In this document: positions 1-8,201 of the stretch, piece after piece | Numbering within the stretch: the first letter of the stretch is position 1 | Layout of the letters: each line of letters begins with the position of its first letter | From: Bacteroidales bacterium M7 | Lineage (GTDB): Bacteria > Bacteroidota > Bacteroidia > Bacteroidales > Muribaculaceae | Assembly (NCBI GenBank): GCA_001689515.1 | Contig: LUJR01000022.1 | Location: 1-21,575 of the forward strand | Reading direction: 5' to 3' | Length of the DNA stretch: 21,575 nt | Translations under genes and position numbers: made by a program | Notes under the pieces: generated by a model | What the model was told of the DNA's origin: nothing | Database searches by the model: none | Seen by the model: the letters and a program-made list of their open reading frames with translations, nothing else

Positions 1-107
1 GCAACAAGCTCCCCGGGGCGCTCTTTTTTGTCCCCGGCCGCCCCGATGGCTCTAAGGACCCTAAGGTCTTATAAGTCTTATAAATCGTATAAATACACGG
101 CTGGGAT

Positions 108-134
108 GCGGACATGCCGTGGCATGTCCCTACA
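108..134. repeat. Palindromic dispersed repeat, single copy
   Basis: The core GGACATGCCGTGGCATGTCC (110-129) is a 9-bp perfect inverted repeat around a 2-nt centre, preceded by GC and followed by CTACA. The same core, with centre GT or AC and the same asymmetric flanks, recurs four more times in this window as two inverted pairs near 17.5 and 18.6 kb, plus one half copy. This copy is single and lies in the gene-free stretch before rplS. The rest of 1-300 holds AT-rich sequence, a GC-rich start that could be the tail of an upstream terminator, and the rplS promoter; no gene is seen. Confidence 0.8.
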
Positions 135-193
135 CATTCTCAGATACTGATGTTTTTATTATATCTACATTTGTTATATATTTCGGCAGGCTA

Positions 194-224
194 TTTGTCA
201 AGTGCGGAAAAATTCGTACCTTTG
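194..224 (+). promoter_or_regulatory. Bacteroidetes-type promoter of rplS
   Basis: TTTG at 194-197 and TACCTTTG at 217-224 are separated by 19 bp, matching the Bacteroidetes vegetative promoter (TTTG at -33, TAnnTTTG at -7). Transcription would begin near 229-231, leaving a leader of about 80 nt before the rplS ATG at 309. A leader of that length could carry ribosomal-protein control, but no conserved structure was recognised in it. Confidence 0.75.
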
Positions 225-308
225 TCGCTGGTTTCGTAATCTCTGGCAGGACACGCAGCCTGCGTATATTGCGATTAATGTCAAATTTATATCAACTTAA
301 CAAGAGCT

Positions 309-677
309 ATGGACTTAATCAAAGTCGTTGAGGAAGCATATGCTTCCGGCAAGCAGCATCCCGATTTTGGCCCCGGTGATACTATCACGGTGGCTTACCG
401 CATCAAGGAAGGTAACAAGGAGCGTATCCAGCAGTACCGCGGTGTGGTTATCCGTATTTCGGGCGAGGGCAGCAAGAAGCGTTTCACCGTGCGCAAGATG
501 AGCGACAATATCGGTGTAGAGCGTATCTTCCCCATCGAGTCTCCATTCATTGACTCTATCGTCATCAACAAGTATGGCAAGGTACGTCGTGCCAAGCTTT
601 ACTATCTCCGCGGTCTCACAGGCAAGAAGGCTCGTATCAAAGAGCGTCGCCTCAAGACTTCTGCCGAAGCGAAGTAA
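309..677 (+). CDS. rplS: 50S ribosomal protein L19 (bL19)
   Basis: Ribosomal protein bL19 sits at the 30S-50S interface of the large subunit. The 122-residue product has the usual length and the family layout: N-terminal helix (DLIKVVEEAY), a beta-rich SH3-like core with GDTITVAYRIKEG and RIQQYRGVVIRISGEG, the signature FTVRKMSDNIGVERIFPIESPFID, and a basic tail (KVRRAKLYYLRGLTGKKARIKERR). The ATG at 309 fits the known N-terminus. It is transcribed alone here, from its own promoter into a strong terminator, rather than in the rpsP-rimM-trmD-rplS operon seen in many other bacteria. No anomaly is visible. Confidence 0.98.
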   Translation: MDLIKVVEEAYASGKQHPDFGPGDTITVAYRIKEGNKERIQQYRGVVIRISGEGSKKRFTVRKMSDNIGVERIFPIESPFIDSIVINKYGKVRRAKLYYLRGLTGKKARIKERRLKTSAEAK

Positions 678-723
678 ACCGAACTTGTGGGCTGACAATA
701 TCCAGTCATCCCATAAAGATTAT

Positions 724-764
724 ATCAAGCGCAGCGAGATTACATTTATCTCGCTGCGCTTGAT
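724..764 (+). terminator. Hairpin terminator after rplS
   Basis: A perfect 17-bp stem (724-740 with 748-764) closes a 7-nt loop, 46 bp after the rplS stop, and is followed by a short T-rich stretch (GTTTTATG). The stem is strong enough to be an intrinsic terminator and is symmetric, so it could also act on the other strand. Confidence 0.8.
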
Positions 765-863
765 GTTTTATGTTATTCATGTAGACAGCATGAGTCACTG
801 TAGACTTGATATTGATACCCTATCTACAAATGATATACACGGATGGATATTCCGTACTGATAG

Positions 864-895
864 TTGTGGTGTCGGTAGGATTGTTCATAACTTCG
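864..895 (+). promoter_or_regulatory. Weak candidate promoter for the leucine-rich-repeat gene
   Basis: TTGTG at 864-868 and TAACTTCG at 888-895 (one mismatch to TAnnTTTG) are about 19 bp apart. A start near 900 would give a leader of about 20 nt before the ATG at 922. The match is imperfect, so this is a tentative call. Confidence 0.3.
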
Positions 896-921
896 TGCCA
901 TGAAACCTATTCATTTAATCT

Positions 922-3228
922 ATGGCTAATCTATCCATTTCAAGCAAAGCAGACAGATGCAGCAGATTGCTCACTGTTTTTGTTATCTTATTCATGGCGG
1001 CTCTCGGAGCTAAAGGAGAGGAGGATTTCACAGTTGACGGTATTACTTATTCTGACATTTCCGAGCCTTATGCCGGTCGGCGTAACATTGTGCAGGTCGA
1101 GAGTGGTATTTGTACGGATTCTGTATTGACCATCCCCGAAAGGGTTGTATCTCCATCAGGACGTACATATAGGGTATGGAGTGTGCGTATGTTTTCTTTT
1201 CGCAATAGGAAAGAGATCAAGAAAGTGTCATTTCCATCGGGTATTACCATACTTCAAGGTGCATTCTCAGGGTGTAGTAATATCGAGGAACTTGATTTAT
1301 CAAGTATAGGAGCTGTGTATAGAGAGGCTTTCGAGAACTGTGCAAACCTGCGCAGTGTAGTGCTTCCGGAGAATTTGACGCTGCTGGATGCATCGCTGTT
1401 TTATAATTGTCGGAATCTCACTGATATAGACCTGTCAAATATAACATATATTGAGAACAGGGCACTGTATGGGTGCAGTCTGGCAAATTGCATCCCACCA
1501 CGTGAACTTAAGCATGTGGAAACTTATGCCTTGTCACTGACCAAAGGGATAAAATCTATCATATTCACAGGTGAATCAACTGATCTGGGTGAGTCGGCAT
1601 TCAGCTACAGTAATGTCGAGACGGTCACTTTCAGATGCAAAAAGGATTTTAATATTCCGGCTAAAAGTTTCTATAAATGCGCCAATCTGCAAAGTGTCAC
1701 CATAGAAGGAGAGGGAAGCATCAAGGAAATCGGGACGGGAGCTTTTGCTGACTGCGTGTCACTCAATACTTTCGGTCTTGACAGGGTGACTAAGATTGGC
1801 TTGTCAGCCTTTGAGGGATGCAAGAGCTGGACGAGGCTCGAGCTACCCCAGACGGTCACAAGCATCGGCGACGGTGCTTTCGTCTCAACGGGCATCACCG
1901 AGATGCACATACCCGAGTGGCTTAAAGAGTCAATGGTGGGCAAAGATGCCTTTGCGGGCAGCCAAATTGTTTCATTGCAGTTTCCTGAATCGTGGAAGAA
2001 TTTTGAGAATCATGTTGCGGCTGTCCAGAACTCGCAGCGGACTATAGAGCGCGTAGTGCTTCCAGGCAAATGCGAAGTGATACCAGAGTCGGTTTTTTTC
2101 AAATGCCCTAATCTGAGGTATGTCAAAGGCGGCAAAAACATTCGTAAGATAGGAAAAAATGCTTTTGCCGAGTGTGCACAGCTTGAAGCATTTGAGCATA
2201 ATGGTGATGTAGACGAAGTCGGTAGCGGCGCATTCTATGGGTGTGCATCTCTAAAGCGCTTTAAAATAGGCAATGATCTCAAGACCATCCCTTACAGTGC
2301 ATTTTATGGATGCAAAGCCTTAGAGGCTCTTGACTGTGTGATTCCTGGTGTGGAGTCCGTAGGCATGCAGGCATTCAAAGGAAGCGGACTGACCGACATT
2401 ACATTCCTGTCGGTCGATAAGCCGGTAGACATAGAGTGGGAAGCATTCCGTGATTGCTCCAGGCTTGAAGGATGGTATTGGGATGATGGATTCGGAGTGT
2501 GGCAACAATCAGATGATATGTATCTCAAATTGCCTGACAACCTGCGTAAGATAGCTACCGACGCATTCAGGAACTGCACTGCCCTCAAAGGTCTGTGGCT
2601 CTCATCGGGTGATGTGGCAGTGGAAGTGACACCTAATCCTCAGAACGGCGATATGCACACCCCATTTTACGGATGCACGATAGAGAGACTTGTCATTGAC
2701 AGGGACTTCACAGCCGATGATGCAGGACTGCGTCAGATGCTGCCGTCATTTGACCAAGTAGCATTTCTCAGACTCGGTTATGCTTTTGGCTGGGACTTAC
2801 GTGATTTTACTGGTCTGCCCATGGATAAGAGCGGTGCGGTGAAAGCCCCCATGTTGCATGAACTGCAATTGGGCAACCGTATAGATCCGGTGCCGTCATT
2901 TGCTGCAAGTCCGTTGCTTCGCGCGGTGACTCTTCGTGGTGATTATTATGAGCCTCCGCGTGTGGGTGGTTTCCATCCTGACACGTATGCTGATGGTACA
3001 CTTGATGTGGAAAACGAGGATGATTATCGTGCTGCTGACGGATGGCGGGAGTTTTTTATGAAATCCTCTGATATTGAAGATGTGGAATATGCTGGAGACA
3101 GTGTTGAGCCATCCGTCTTACAGGAGGAATATTACAATCTCCAAGGTCAGAAAATACCGTCACCCCAACGAGGTGCAGTGACTGTCATCCGTAAAGATGA
3201 TAAAATAGTTAAGCGTATTATCTGGTAG
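922..3228 (+). CDS. Secreted BspA-like leucine-rich-repeat protein
   Basis: A 768-residue exported protein. Residues 1-32 look like a signal peptide, with basic residues followed by the hydrophobic stretch LLTVFVILFMAALGA (16-30). Residues about 60-590 carry many repeats of the LRR_5/BspA (Treponema pallidum) type, with recurring cores such as IGTGAFADCVSLNTF, IGKNAFAECAQLEAF and IPYSAFYGCKALEAL. The C-terminus (about 735-768) has the YYNLQGQKI...RGAVTVIRKDDKIVKRI pattern common at the ends of Bacteroidales surface proteins and resembling the end of type IX sorting domains. BspA relatives bind host matrix proteins or other bacteria, so a role in adhesion is inferred from the family. The gene ends 5 bp from the convergent helicase gene with no terminator between them. 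Its base composition is AT-richer than that of mutS2. Confidence 0.9.
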   Translation: MANLSISSKADRCSRLLTVFVILFMAALGAKGEEDFTVDGITYSDISEPYAGRRNIVQVESGICTDSVLTIPERVVSPSGRTYRVWSVRMFSFRNRKEIKKVSFPSGITILQGAFSGCSNIEELDLSSIGAVYREAFENCANLRSVVLPENLTLLDASLFYNCRNLTDIDLSNITYIENRALYGCSLANCIPPRELKHVETYALSLTKGIKSIIFTGESTDLGESAFSYSNVETVTFRCKKDFNIPAKSFYKCANLQSVTIEGEGSIKEIGTGAFADCVSLNTFGLDRVTKIGLSAFEGCKSWTRLELPQTVTSIGDGAFVSTGITEMHIPEWLKESMVGKDAFAGSQIVSLQFPESWKNFENHVAAVQNSQRTIERVVLPGKCEVIPESVFFKCPNLRYVKGGKNIRKIGKNAFAECAQLEAFEHNGDVDEVGSGAFYGCASLKRFKIGNDLKTIPYSAFYGCKALEALDCVIPGVESVGMQAFKGSGLTDITFLSVDKPVDIEWEAFRDCSRLEGWYWDDGFGVWQQSDDMYLKLPDNLRKIATDAFRNCTALKGLWLSSGDVAVEVTPNPQNGDMHTPFYGCTIERLVIDRDFTADDAGLRQMLPSFDQVAFLRLGYAFGWDLRDFTGLPMDKSGAVKAPMLHELQLGNRIDPVPSFAASPLLRAVTLRGDYYEPPRVGGFHPDTYADGTLDVENEDDYRAADGWREFFMKSSDIEDVEYAGDSVEPSVLQEEYYNLQGQKIPSPQRGAVTVIRKDDKIVKRIIW

Positions 3229-3233
3229 CAGAC

Positions 3234-5132
3234 TTAATTTTGCTCAAGTTTGCGGTTGATTTCTTCTATGGCTCTCTCGATGATGTCGAGGGAGCCTTTA
3301 TCTTGGCTGGAGACTATGGACTGGGCTTTGAGCAGGGTGTCCATGGCATCGTGGTATTCGCGTTGCTCTATCAGCACAAGGGCTCTGCCTATCATGGCTC
3401 TGACGTTGTTGGGGGTGAGACGTAGTGCTTTGTCAAAGTTGGCTATGGCGGGAGTCAGTTCCTGACCGTCTTCTAAGCAGTAGTATCCGAGTTCGACATA
3501 TTCGTCTGACAACGTGGCTAGTAGAGCCTCTTTCTCGCCGAGTTGCTCGTTGAGGGCGTTGATGGTGTCTTGTGTTTCCTTTTGCTGACGTAGGATTTTG
3601 GAGCGGATGAATCTGTTAAGCAGCGGATTGGCGAGCAAAGCCGGCTCATCGGTGAAGACTTCCTTTATCTTGTCATAGGCGAGGGTGTATTCACATTGTT
3701 CCCACAGCTTGGATGCCGCTTTCAGATTGTCGCGACGACGACCGCGCCGCAAGGCGTTATGCAGCATCGTTTCGTCATTAAATGTCTGGGAGAATTCGGA
3801 TATGGCGCGGTTGACGAATATGTCTTTTGCTCCGAGCGGCGACAGCAACCGCAGTCCGTCAAGCGAGCGGCATCGGCTCAGTGCCACATAGGTCTGTCCG
3901 GATGAAAACGCGCCCGAACCCATGTCGATTATGAGATTGTTGAATGTCAGTCCCTGGCTCTTATGTATGGTGAGCGCCCAAGCCAGTTTGACAGGGTACT
4001 GTACATATGCTCCGATTTCTTTCTCGATGACACTCTTGCGCTTTTCGTCATACTCATACACGATGTTTGCCCACCGGTCCTGTTCTACCTCGTGAGTAGT
4101 GCCGTTTTCGAGCGTGACCTCGATTCGTTCGGGGAGGCATTTGGTTACCTTGCCCACCGTGCCGTTGACCCAACGGCGGTCATAGTCGTTTTTCACAAAC
4201 ACTATCTGTGCGCCCTCCTTGAGCTGGAGTGTGCGTGGCGTGGGGAGATTGTTGTCAGGAAATTCGCCGGTGATAACACCTTCATACGTGCGCATGGGGC
4301 GGCGTATCTCTTTGAGCCGTGCATCATTGATAGCCTCCACGGTATCGCGGCGTGTAGCCAGCGTCATGACCATCTCCTTGCGTCGCCGTGTCTCAGCAGG
4401 AGCCTCGATAGAGATACGTGAATTGATACGCGTTATGTCATCGGCTGTCGGTATCCCCATCCTGACTCTGTCAAGCAGGCTGATGAAATCCTCTTGTGTC
4501 TGTCGGTAGACTTTGGTAAGCTCCACCGACACGAGCGGTATCTGCTTAAAGGCATTCGCAGAGAAGAAATAGGCGTTGGGATAATATCGGTGAAGCAGCA
4601 GCTTCATATCGGGTGTGACCACCGGCTCGAGCTGGAAAAGGTCACCGACCAGCAGCAACTGTTTTCCGGCAAATGGCTCCCGGGGATTACGGCAATAGTG
4701 ACGGAGCAGCTTGTCGACAAAATCCACTATGTCGGCTCTGACCATGGATATTTCGTCAATGATGATCAGATCGAGACCCTTGAGCAGCTTGACGAATTTG
4801 GCAGAATATTTCATGCGCTTCTGAAGCCTGTTAGCGGCAAACTCCACATCGTCAGGCAGCAGGGGCTTAAGAGGCAGCTTGAAAAAGGAGTGGAGTGTCT
4901 GTCCGCCGACATTTACTGCCGCGATGCCTGTAGGAGCCAGCACCACATAGCTCTTGTCGGTGTTGGCAGTCACGTATCTCAGAAACGTGGATTTGCCCGT
5001 ACCAGCCTTGCCGGTTAGAAACACCGACTGGTTGGTATGGGCAATGAGATTCCATGCATTCTGAAACTCCCGGTTGTCAAGGTCAACCTCGACACCGGGA
5101 GTCTGTCTGTCGTCGTTGCGCGGCTTGGTCAT
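3234..5132 (-). CDS. PIF1-like DNA helicase with C-terminal TPR region
   Basis: A 632-residue superfamily-1B helicase of the PIF1/RecD type. Visible motifs are Walker A GKAGTGKST (41-49), the PIF1-type LAPTGIAAVNVGGQTLHSFF (motif Ia region, about 65-84), Walker B IIIDEIS (about 123-129), motif III VGDLFQLEPV (162-171), the VYRQ motif near 208-211, and WALTIHKSQGLTF with YVALSRCR (385-422) for the C-terminal helicase motifs. After residue 460 comes a charged helical region and a tetratricopeptide-like segment (ELTPAIANFDKALRLTPNNVRAMIGRALVLIEQREYHDAM). PIF1 helicases unwind DNA 5' to 3' and resolve G-quadruplexes and R-loops; the TPR tail suggests a partner protein. It begins 14 bp after the outer-membrane protein gene, so the two are probably co-transcribed although no functional link is obvious. 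Confidence 0.93.
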   Translation of the reverse strand: MTKPRNDDRQTPGVEVDLDNREFQNAWNLIAHTNQSVFLTGKAGTGKSTFLRYVTANTDKSYVVLAPTGIAAVNVGGQTLHSFFKLPLKPLLPDDVEFAANRLQKRMKYSAKFVKLLKGLDLIIIDEISMVRADIVDFVDKLLRHYCRNPREPFAGKQLLLVGDLFQLEPVVTPDMKLLLHRYYPNAYFFSANAFKQIPLVSVELTKVYRQTQEDFISLLDRVRMGIPTADDITRINSRISIEAPAETRRRKEMVMTLATRRDTVEAINDARLKEIRRPMRTYEGVITGEFPDNNLPTPRTLQLKEGAQIVFVKNDYDRRWVNGTVGKVTKCLPERIEVTLENGTTHEVEQDRWANIVYEYDEKRKSVIEKEIGAYVQYPVKLAWALTIHKSQGLTFNNLIIDMGSGAFSSGQTYVALSRCRSLDGLRLLSPLGAKDIFVNRAISEFSQTFNDETMLHNALRRGRRRDNLKAASKLWEQCEYTLAYDKIKEVFTDEPALLANPLLNRFIRSKILRQQKETQDTINALNEQLGEKEALLATLSDEYVELGYYCLEDGQELTPAIANFDKALRLTPNNVRAMIGRALVLIEQREYHDAMDTLLKAQSIVSSQDKGSLDIIERAIEEINRKLEQN

Positions 5133-5146
5133 CTGTCTGCGCTATA

Positions 5147-6799
5147 TTAGAATTTCAGTCCGCAGGAGAGCACGATGTTATGGTCGTTAAAAGTAAGCTT
5201 TGATGTCTCCTTGGAGTCTGTCCATGGATAGTAAGTAGATGATGTATGGCGGTAGACATACGCAGCGTCCACATAGAACATCTGATAGCGATATCCGAGA
5301 CCGCAAGTGATGTAGTTAGTGGCATTGTCGAGCGTGAACGAAGCATCGGTGTTGTAGTCATATGCGCCTCCTGTTGCCATCGAGAGGTCCGAGTGGTTAA
5401 GCTCGTTGATTTTGGATTCACCCTTGACCGGTGATGAAACATAGCTGTAACCGGCTCGCAGACTGAACGATGGGGTCACGCGGTATTCCAGACCCAGACG
5501 TAGTGTGTTGGATGCCTGGAAATAATTCTTGGCATCTTCGTTCTGGAGAGTGTAGTCTATGCCGTTGTTTGACTGGAAATGCATCTGATTGTAGGGATTG
5601 TACTCGTAATCCAGACTGACAATCGCCTTCTGACCGATGACACCTGCCAAACCGAGCATCAGTCTCCAAGGTGTGCGGTATTCCCAGTCGACCCATGAGT
5701 CGTATCCGTTGTTGGTATATGTCGAGAATTTGTAGGGATGCTTCTGTACTGCACCGAGCGGTCCCGTGGTCTGTGCCTCGAAACTTCCATCCACGCTGCC
5801 GTAGGTGCTCTCTGTCAGCGAGTACCATGTGGGCGTATGGATGGCGAAACCAATGCGGAACTCATTGATGGGCTTGAAGATCATACCGAACTTCACGTTG
5901 ACGCCGTTGCCCCAGATGTGCTTGTAGCTGTTAAGCTCGTATGCTCCGTTGCCGTTTGCCACTTTCATGGAAGTGCCGTCGTCATAGGGCATCATGCCGT
6001 TGTCGATGCCTTCGCCGTAGGTGGTCCACTGCTTGAAATCTATATCGGTGATGCCTATGCCGAGACCCCAGTAGATCTGGTTGATGAAATTACCGCCGAA
6101 ATTGATGGAGTATTCATCGATATATCCCTTTTCCTCCACGAAATAGCTTGCATTGGCTGATGAGCTTCCGGGTGTATAGAGTCCCTGATATATATTGTTT
6201 GTCGGGCGGTTGGATATAGGATTGATTTCTCCGCCGTTAAACAGCAGCACACCTAACCATGAATAGTCGTAATCATACGGGTTGTGAGCTGCGCTGCCTG
6301 ATGACAGTTCGTCAGAAGTGAAGCCTTGTCCTGTCAGATATGTCGCCATATGGTTGGTCAGAGACCCGCTGAGCTGGTCTACATATCCCTGATAACGGCG
6401 GTCAAGGCTGCGGGCACGTCCGTATGATACGCCCCAGTTGAAAAACGGCATGACTTCATTGCCTGTGCGCCATGTGCCGATGTAGCCGAAGTTAGGGCAG
6501 TAGACTTTGGTCATGTCGTTTGACATCTTATAGCCCTGGGTCTCGGACTTGCTTGACATGATGTCGATATCCATGGTGACACCCACCTCATTGGAGCGGT
6601 AGATGCCTATGCCGCCAGGATTTTGGGTGAGGGTGGAGAGGTCGCCGCCGAGAGCGGTGAATGCTCCGCCCATCGACATGAAGCGGGCTGTGCCACGAAG
6701 GTCATTGCGGTTCATCTGCAATCCGTCGACTGCAGACTGTCCCATGGCTGCCAGAGGCAATATCGCCGAGGCGAGCAGTGTCAATCTTGATATTTTCAT
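5147..6799 (-). CDS. OMPP1/FadL/TodX-family outer-membrane protein
   Basis: A 550-residue beta-barrel protein. Residues 1-20 form a signal peptide ending at AMGQ. The family signature follows directly, GTARFMSMGGAFTALGGDLSTLTQNPGGIGIYRSNEV (36-72), matching the N-terminal plug region of Bacteroidetes OmpP1/FadL proteins. The rest alternates aromatic and polar residues, and the last segment (NDHNIVLSCGLKF) ends in phenylalanine as expected for BAM-assembled barrels. FadL relatives move hydrophobic compounds such as long-chain fatty acids across the outer membrane; the substrate here is unknown. It is the first gene of a probable pair with the helicase (14 bp). No good -7 box was found in the 80 bp before it, so read-through from the Trp-rich gene upstream is possible. 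Confidence 0.9.
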   Translation of the reverse strand: MKISRLTLLASAILPLAAMGQSAVDGLQMNRNDLRGTARFMSMGGAFTALGGDLSTLTQNPGGIGIYRSNEVGVTMDIDIMSSKSETQGYKMSNDMTKVYCPNFGYIGTWRTGNEVMPFFNWGVSYGRARSLDRRYQGYVDQLSGSLTNHMATYLTGQGFTSDELSSGSAAHNPYDYDYSWLGVLLFNGGEINPISNRPTNNIYQGLYTPGSSSANASYFVEEKGYIDEYSINFGGNFINQIYWGLGIGITDIDFKQWTTYGEGIDNGMMPYDDGTSMKVANGNGAYELNSYKHIWGNGVNVKFGMIFKPINEFRIGFAIHTPTWYSLTESTYGSVDGSFEAQTTGPLGAVQKHPYKFSTYTNNGYDSWVDWEYRTPWRLMLGLAGVIGQKAIVSLDYEYNPYNQMHFQSNNGIDYTLQNEDAKNYFQASNTLRLGLEYRVTPSFSLRAGYSYVSSPVKGESKINELNHSDLSMATGGAYDYNTDASFTLDNATNYITCGLGYRYQMFYVDAAYVYRHTSSTYYPWTDSKETSKLTFNDHNIVLSCGLKF

Positions 6800-6878
6800 G
6801 ATTAGGATTCAGGAAACACCTGACATATTATTTTAGATGGAATATGTTATCAGTTGGTTTTGCAGATGCCGCTGTGTA

Positions 6879-7943
6879 TCAGTGGCGTCCTCTGGCTCCG
6901 CCGGAGTAGCCTCCCGAGCTGCGTCCGCCACCTGACGAGCCTCGCCCTATGGAGCTGCCACCGCGTCCAGGAGAGGAGGGTGAGTAGCTGCCGCGACCGG
7001 GCGATGATGTACCTCTGTTGTTGGAGGGGGTGTAGCTGCCTCTGCCAGGAGAAGAAGACCCGTTGGAGGGTGTATAGCTTCCGCGTCCGGGTGACGAAGT
7101 GCCATTTGAGGGTGTGTAGCTTCCGCGTCCAGGCGAGGATGTCCCATTAGAAGGAGTGTATGTGCCCCTGCCTGGCGAAGATGTGCCATATGCCGGGCGA
7201 CGGCCAGGGCTGGTGCCCGGGTTTGGCAGTCTGCCGGGGCGCAGGTCATTACGTCCAGGGCTCGGACGTCCGGGACGCCAACCGGGACGATGGGAGGGTG
7301 GAGGAGTAGGCCGCCATCCGGGATACCATGACGGACCGCCCCACGGATAGTTCCATCCCCATGACCATGACGGTCCCCAGTAGTTGTTCCATCCCCAGCT
7401 GATTGACCAGCCTGGTCTGTACCATGGATCATACCATCCGGGAGTGTACCATGGACTGTAGTAGTTGTAGCCATACCATGTGTTATAGTACGGATTGCCG
7501 TAAACGTAGCTTACAGATGGGGTAGCGTTGACTACATTGACATCGCCTGAGGTGTAGATAGTGCTGCCAGAGCCGTCGATATTCACAGTAGCAGCATCGG
7601 GATAATAGTATTGCGATGCTATGCGCTCATATTGCGGCAGGTCATTGACAGAGACGGTGTCTGTGGCAAAGAATCCGCGACGGTTATATGCATCAACATC
7701 CATTATCGCGCCACCTTGTGAGGGCAACACGGAGTATGTGTCGGCAGCGGGATAGTCATATACGGTTGTCACTCCATACCCATTGCTGTTTACAGCCGGA
7801 GTCTTGGGCTTTGATGCTTTTGATGCCTCTTTTTTTGACGGCTCGGTATAATATATGTCGTCATCGTAGCTCTGTGCATGGCTCGTGAGCGACGATGTCA
7901 TACCGGCAACCGCCATAAGAAACAATACTTTCAGAGTTTTCAT
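6879..7943 (-). CDS. Exported Trp/Tyr-rich protein with 14-residue tandem repeats
   Basis: No family was recognised. The ATG at 7943 is preferred over the in-frame ATG at 7997 because it places a clean signal peptide at the N-terminus (MKTLKVLFLMAVAG...SHAQ, residues 1-24). The mature 354-residue protein has an acidic/Tyr start, a serine/lysine linker (36-50), a central mixed domain (about 58-147), a region extremely rich in Trp, Tyr, Gly and Pro (148-212; for example PSWSWGWNYPWGGPSWYPGW), a PGRP-rich stretch, then five near-identical units of GTSSPGRGSYTPSN (253 to about 323) and a Gly/Ser/Arg tail ending RGRH. The composition suggests an extracellular or envelope-associated, largely disordered protein. 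The repeats are encoded by 42-bp units, so copy-number change would keep the frame. Confidence 0.8.
   Translation of the reverse strand: MKTLKVLFLMAVAGMTSSLTSHAQSYDDDIYYTEPSKKEASKASKPKTPAVNSNGYGVTTVYDYPAADTYSVLPSQGGAIMDVDAYNRRGFFATDTVSVNDLPQYERIASQYYYPDAATVNIDGSGSTIYTSGDVNVVNATPSVSYVYGNPYYNTWYGYNYYSPWYTPGWYDPWYRPGWSISWGWNNYWGPSWSWGWNYPWGGPSWYPGWRPTPPPSHRPGWRPGRPSPGRNDLRPGRLPNPGTSPGRRPAYGTSSPGRGTYTPSNGTSSPGRGSYTPSNGTSSPGRGSYTPSNGSSSPGRGSYTPSNNRGTSSPGRGSYSPSSPGRGGSSIGRGSSGGGRSSGGYSGGARGRH
6975..7187 (-). repeat. 42-bp in-frame tandem repeat, about five units
   Basis: On the minus strand, four 42-bp units run from 7187 to 7020, followed after a 2-codon insertion by a fifth, shorter unit down to about 6975. 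Each encodes G-[TS]-SSPGRG-[ST]-YTPSN. Units differ mainly at third codon positions, suggesting selection on the peptide or repeated unequal exchange. Confidence 0.85.
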
Positions 7944-8053
7944 ACTTATATTATCATTAAAGATTGACAGAGAGAGTGGGTGATTGGTCTTAATCATGAT
8001 TGTTGTTTTCAGATTAGACCGCTCAGGGAGTCCATAGTTTAACTCCCGAAATA

Positions 8054-8061
8054 CAAATATA
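8054..8061 (-). promoter_or_regulatory. -7 box of the Trp-rich protein gene
   Basis: On the minus strand 8061-8054 reads TATATTTG, a full match to TAnnTTTG. The start point would be near 8047, giving a leader of about 100 nt to the ATG at 7943. No clear TTTG -33 element lies upstream at the right distance, so the promoter may be weak or activator-dependent. Confidence 0.45.
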
Positions 8062-8095
8062 ATTAAAAACTCCGATAATCTCCTTCATCAGACTG

Positions 8096-8160
8096 AAAAA
8101 ACAGTCCGGTAACCGGCTTTGAGGTACAATCGCCCTCGGTTATCAGCTCGGTTACCAGAC
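8096..8160 (-). terminator. Rho-independent terminator after the HdeD-like gene
   Basis: Read on the minus strand, GTCTGGTAACCG (8160-8149) pairs with CGGTTACCGGAC (8115-8104) at 11 of 12 positions across a 33-nt loop, and the second arm is followed directly by TGTTTTTT (8103-8096). It lies about 42 bp after the stop of the DUF308 gene and separates it from the Trp-rich protein gene. Confidence 0.65.
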
Positions 8161-8201
8161 ATGTTTGGTATATGTTTGTCGGGTTAAAGCCCTATTGACG
8201 G

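Noticed and set aside
119..331. 70-codon open frame before rplS
   Set aside because: It crosses the rplS promoter and the start of rplS in another frame and begins inside the palindromic repeat.
315..698. 127-codon frame antisense to rplS
   Set aside because: Shadow of a highly conserved ribosomal protein gene; no independent start or promoter.
3963..5018. Long open frames antisense to the helicase gene (152 and 174 codons)
   Set aside because: They are complementary-strand shadows of conserved helicase motifs and show no domain.
6947..7474. 175-codon frame overlapping the Trp-rich protein gene in another frame
   Set aside because: His/Thr/Pro-rich reading of the same 42-bp repeats; the frame with a signal peptide at 7943 is preferred.
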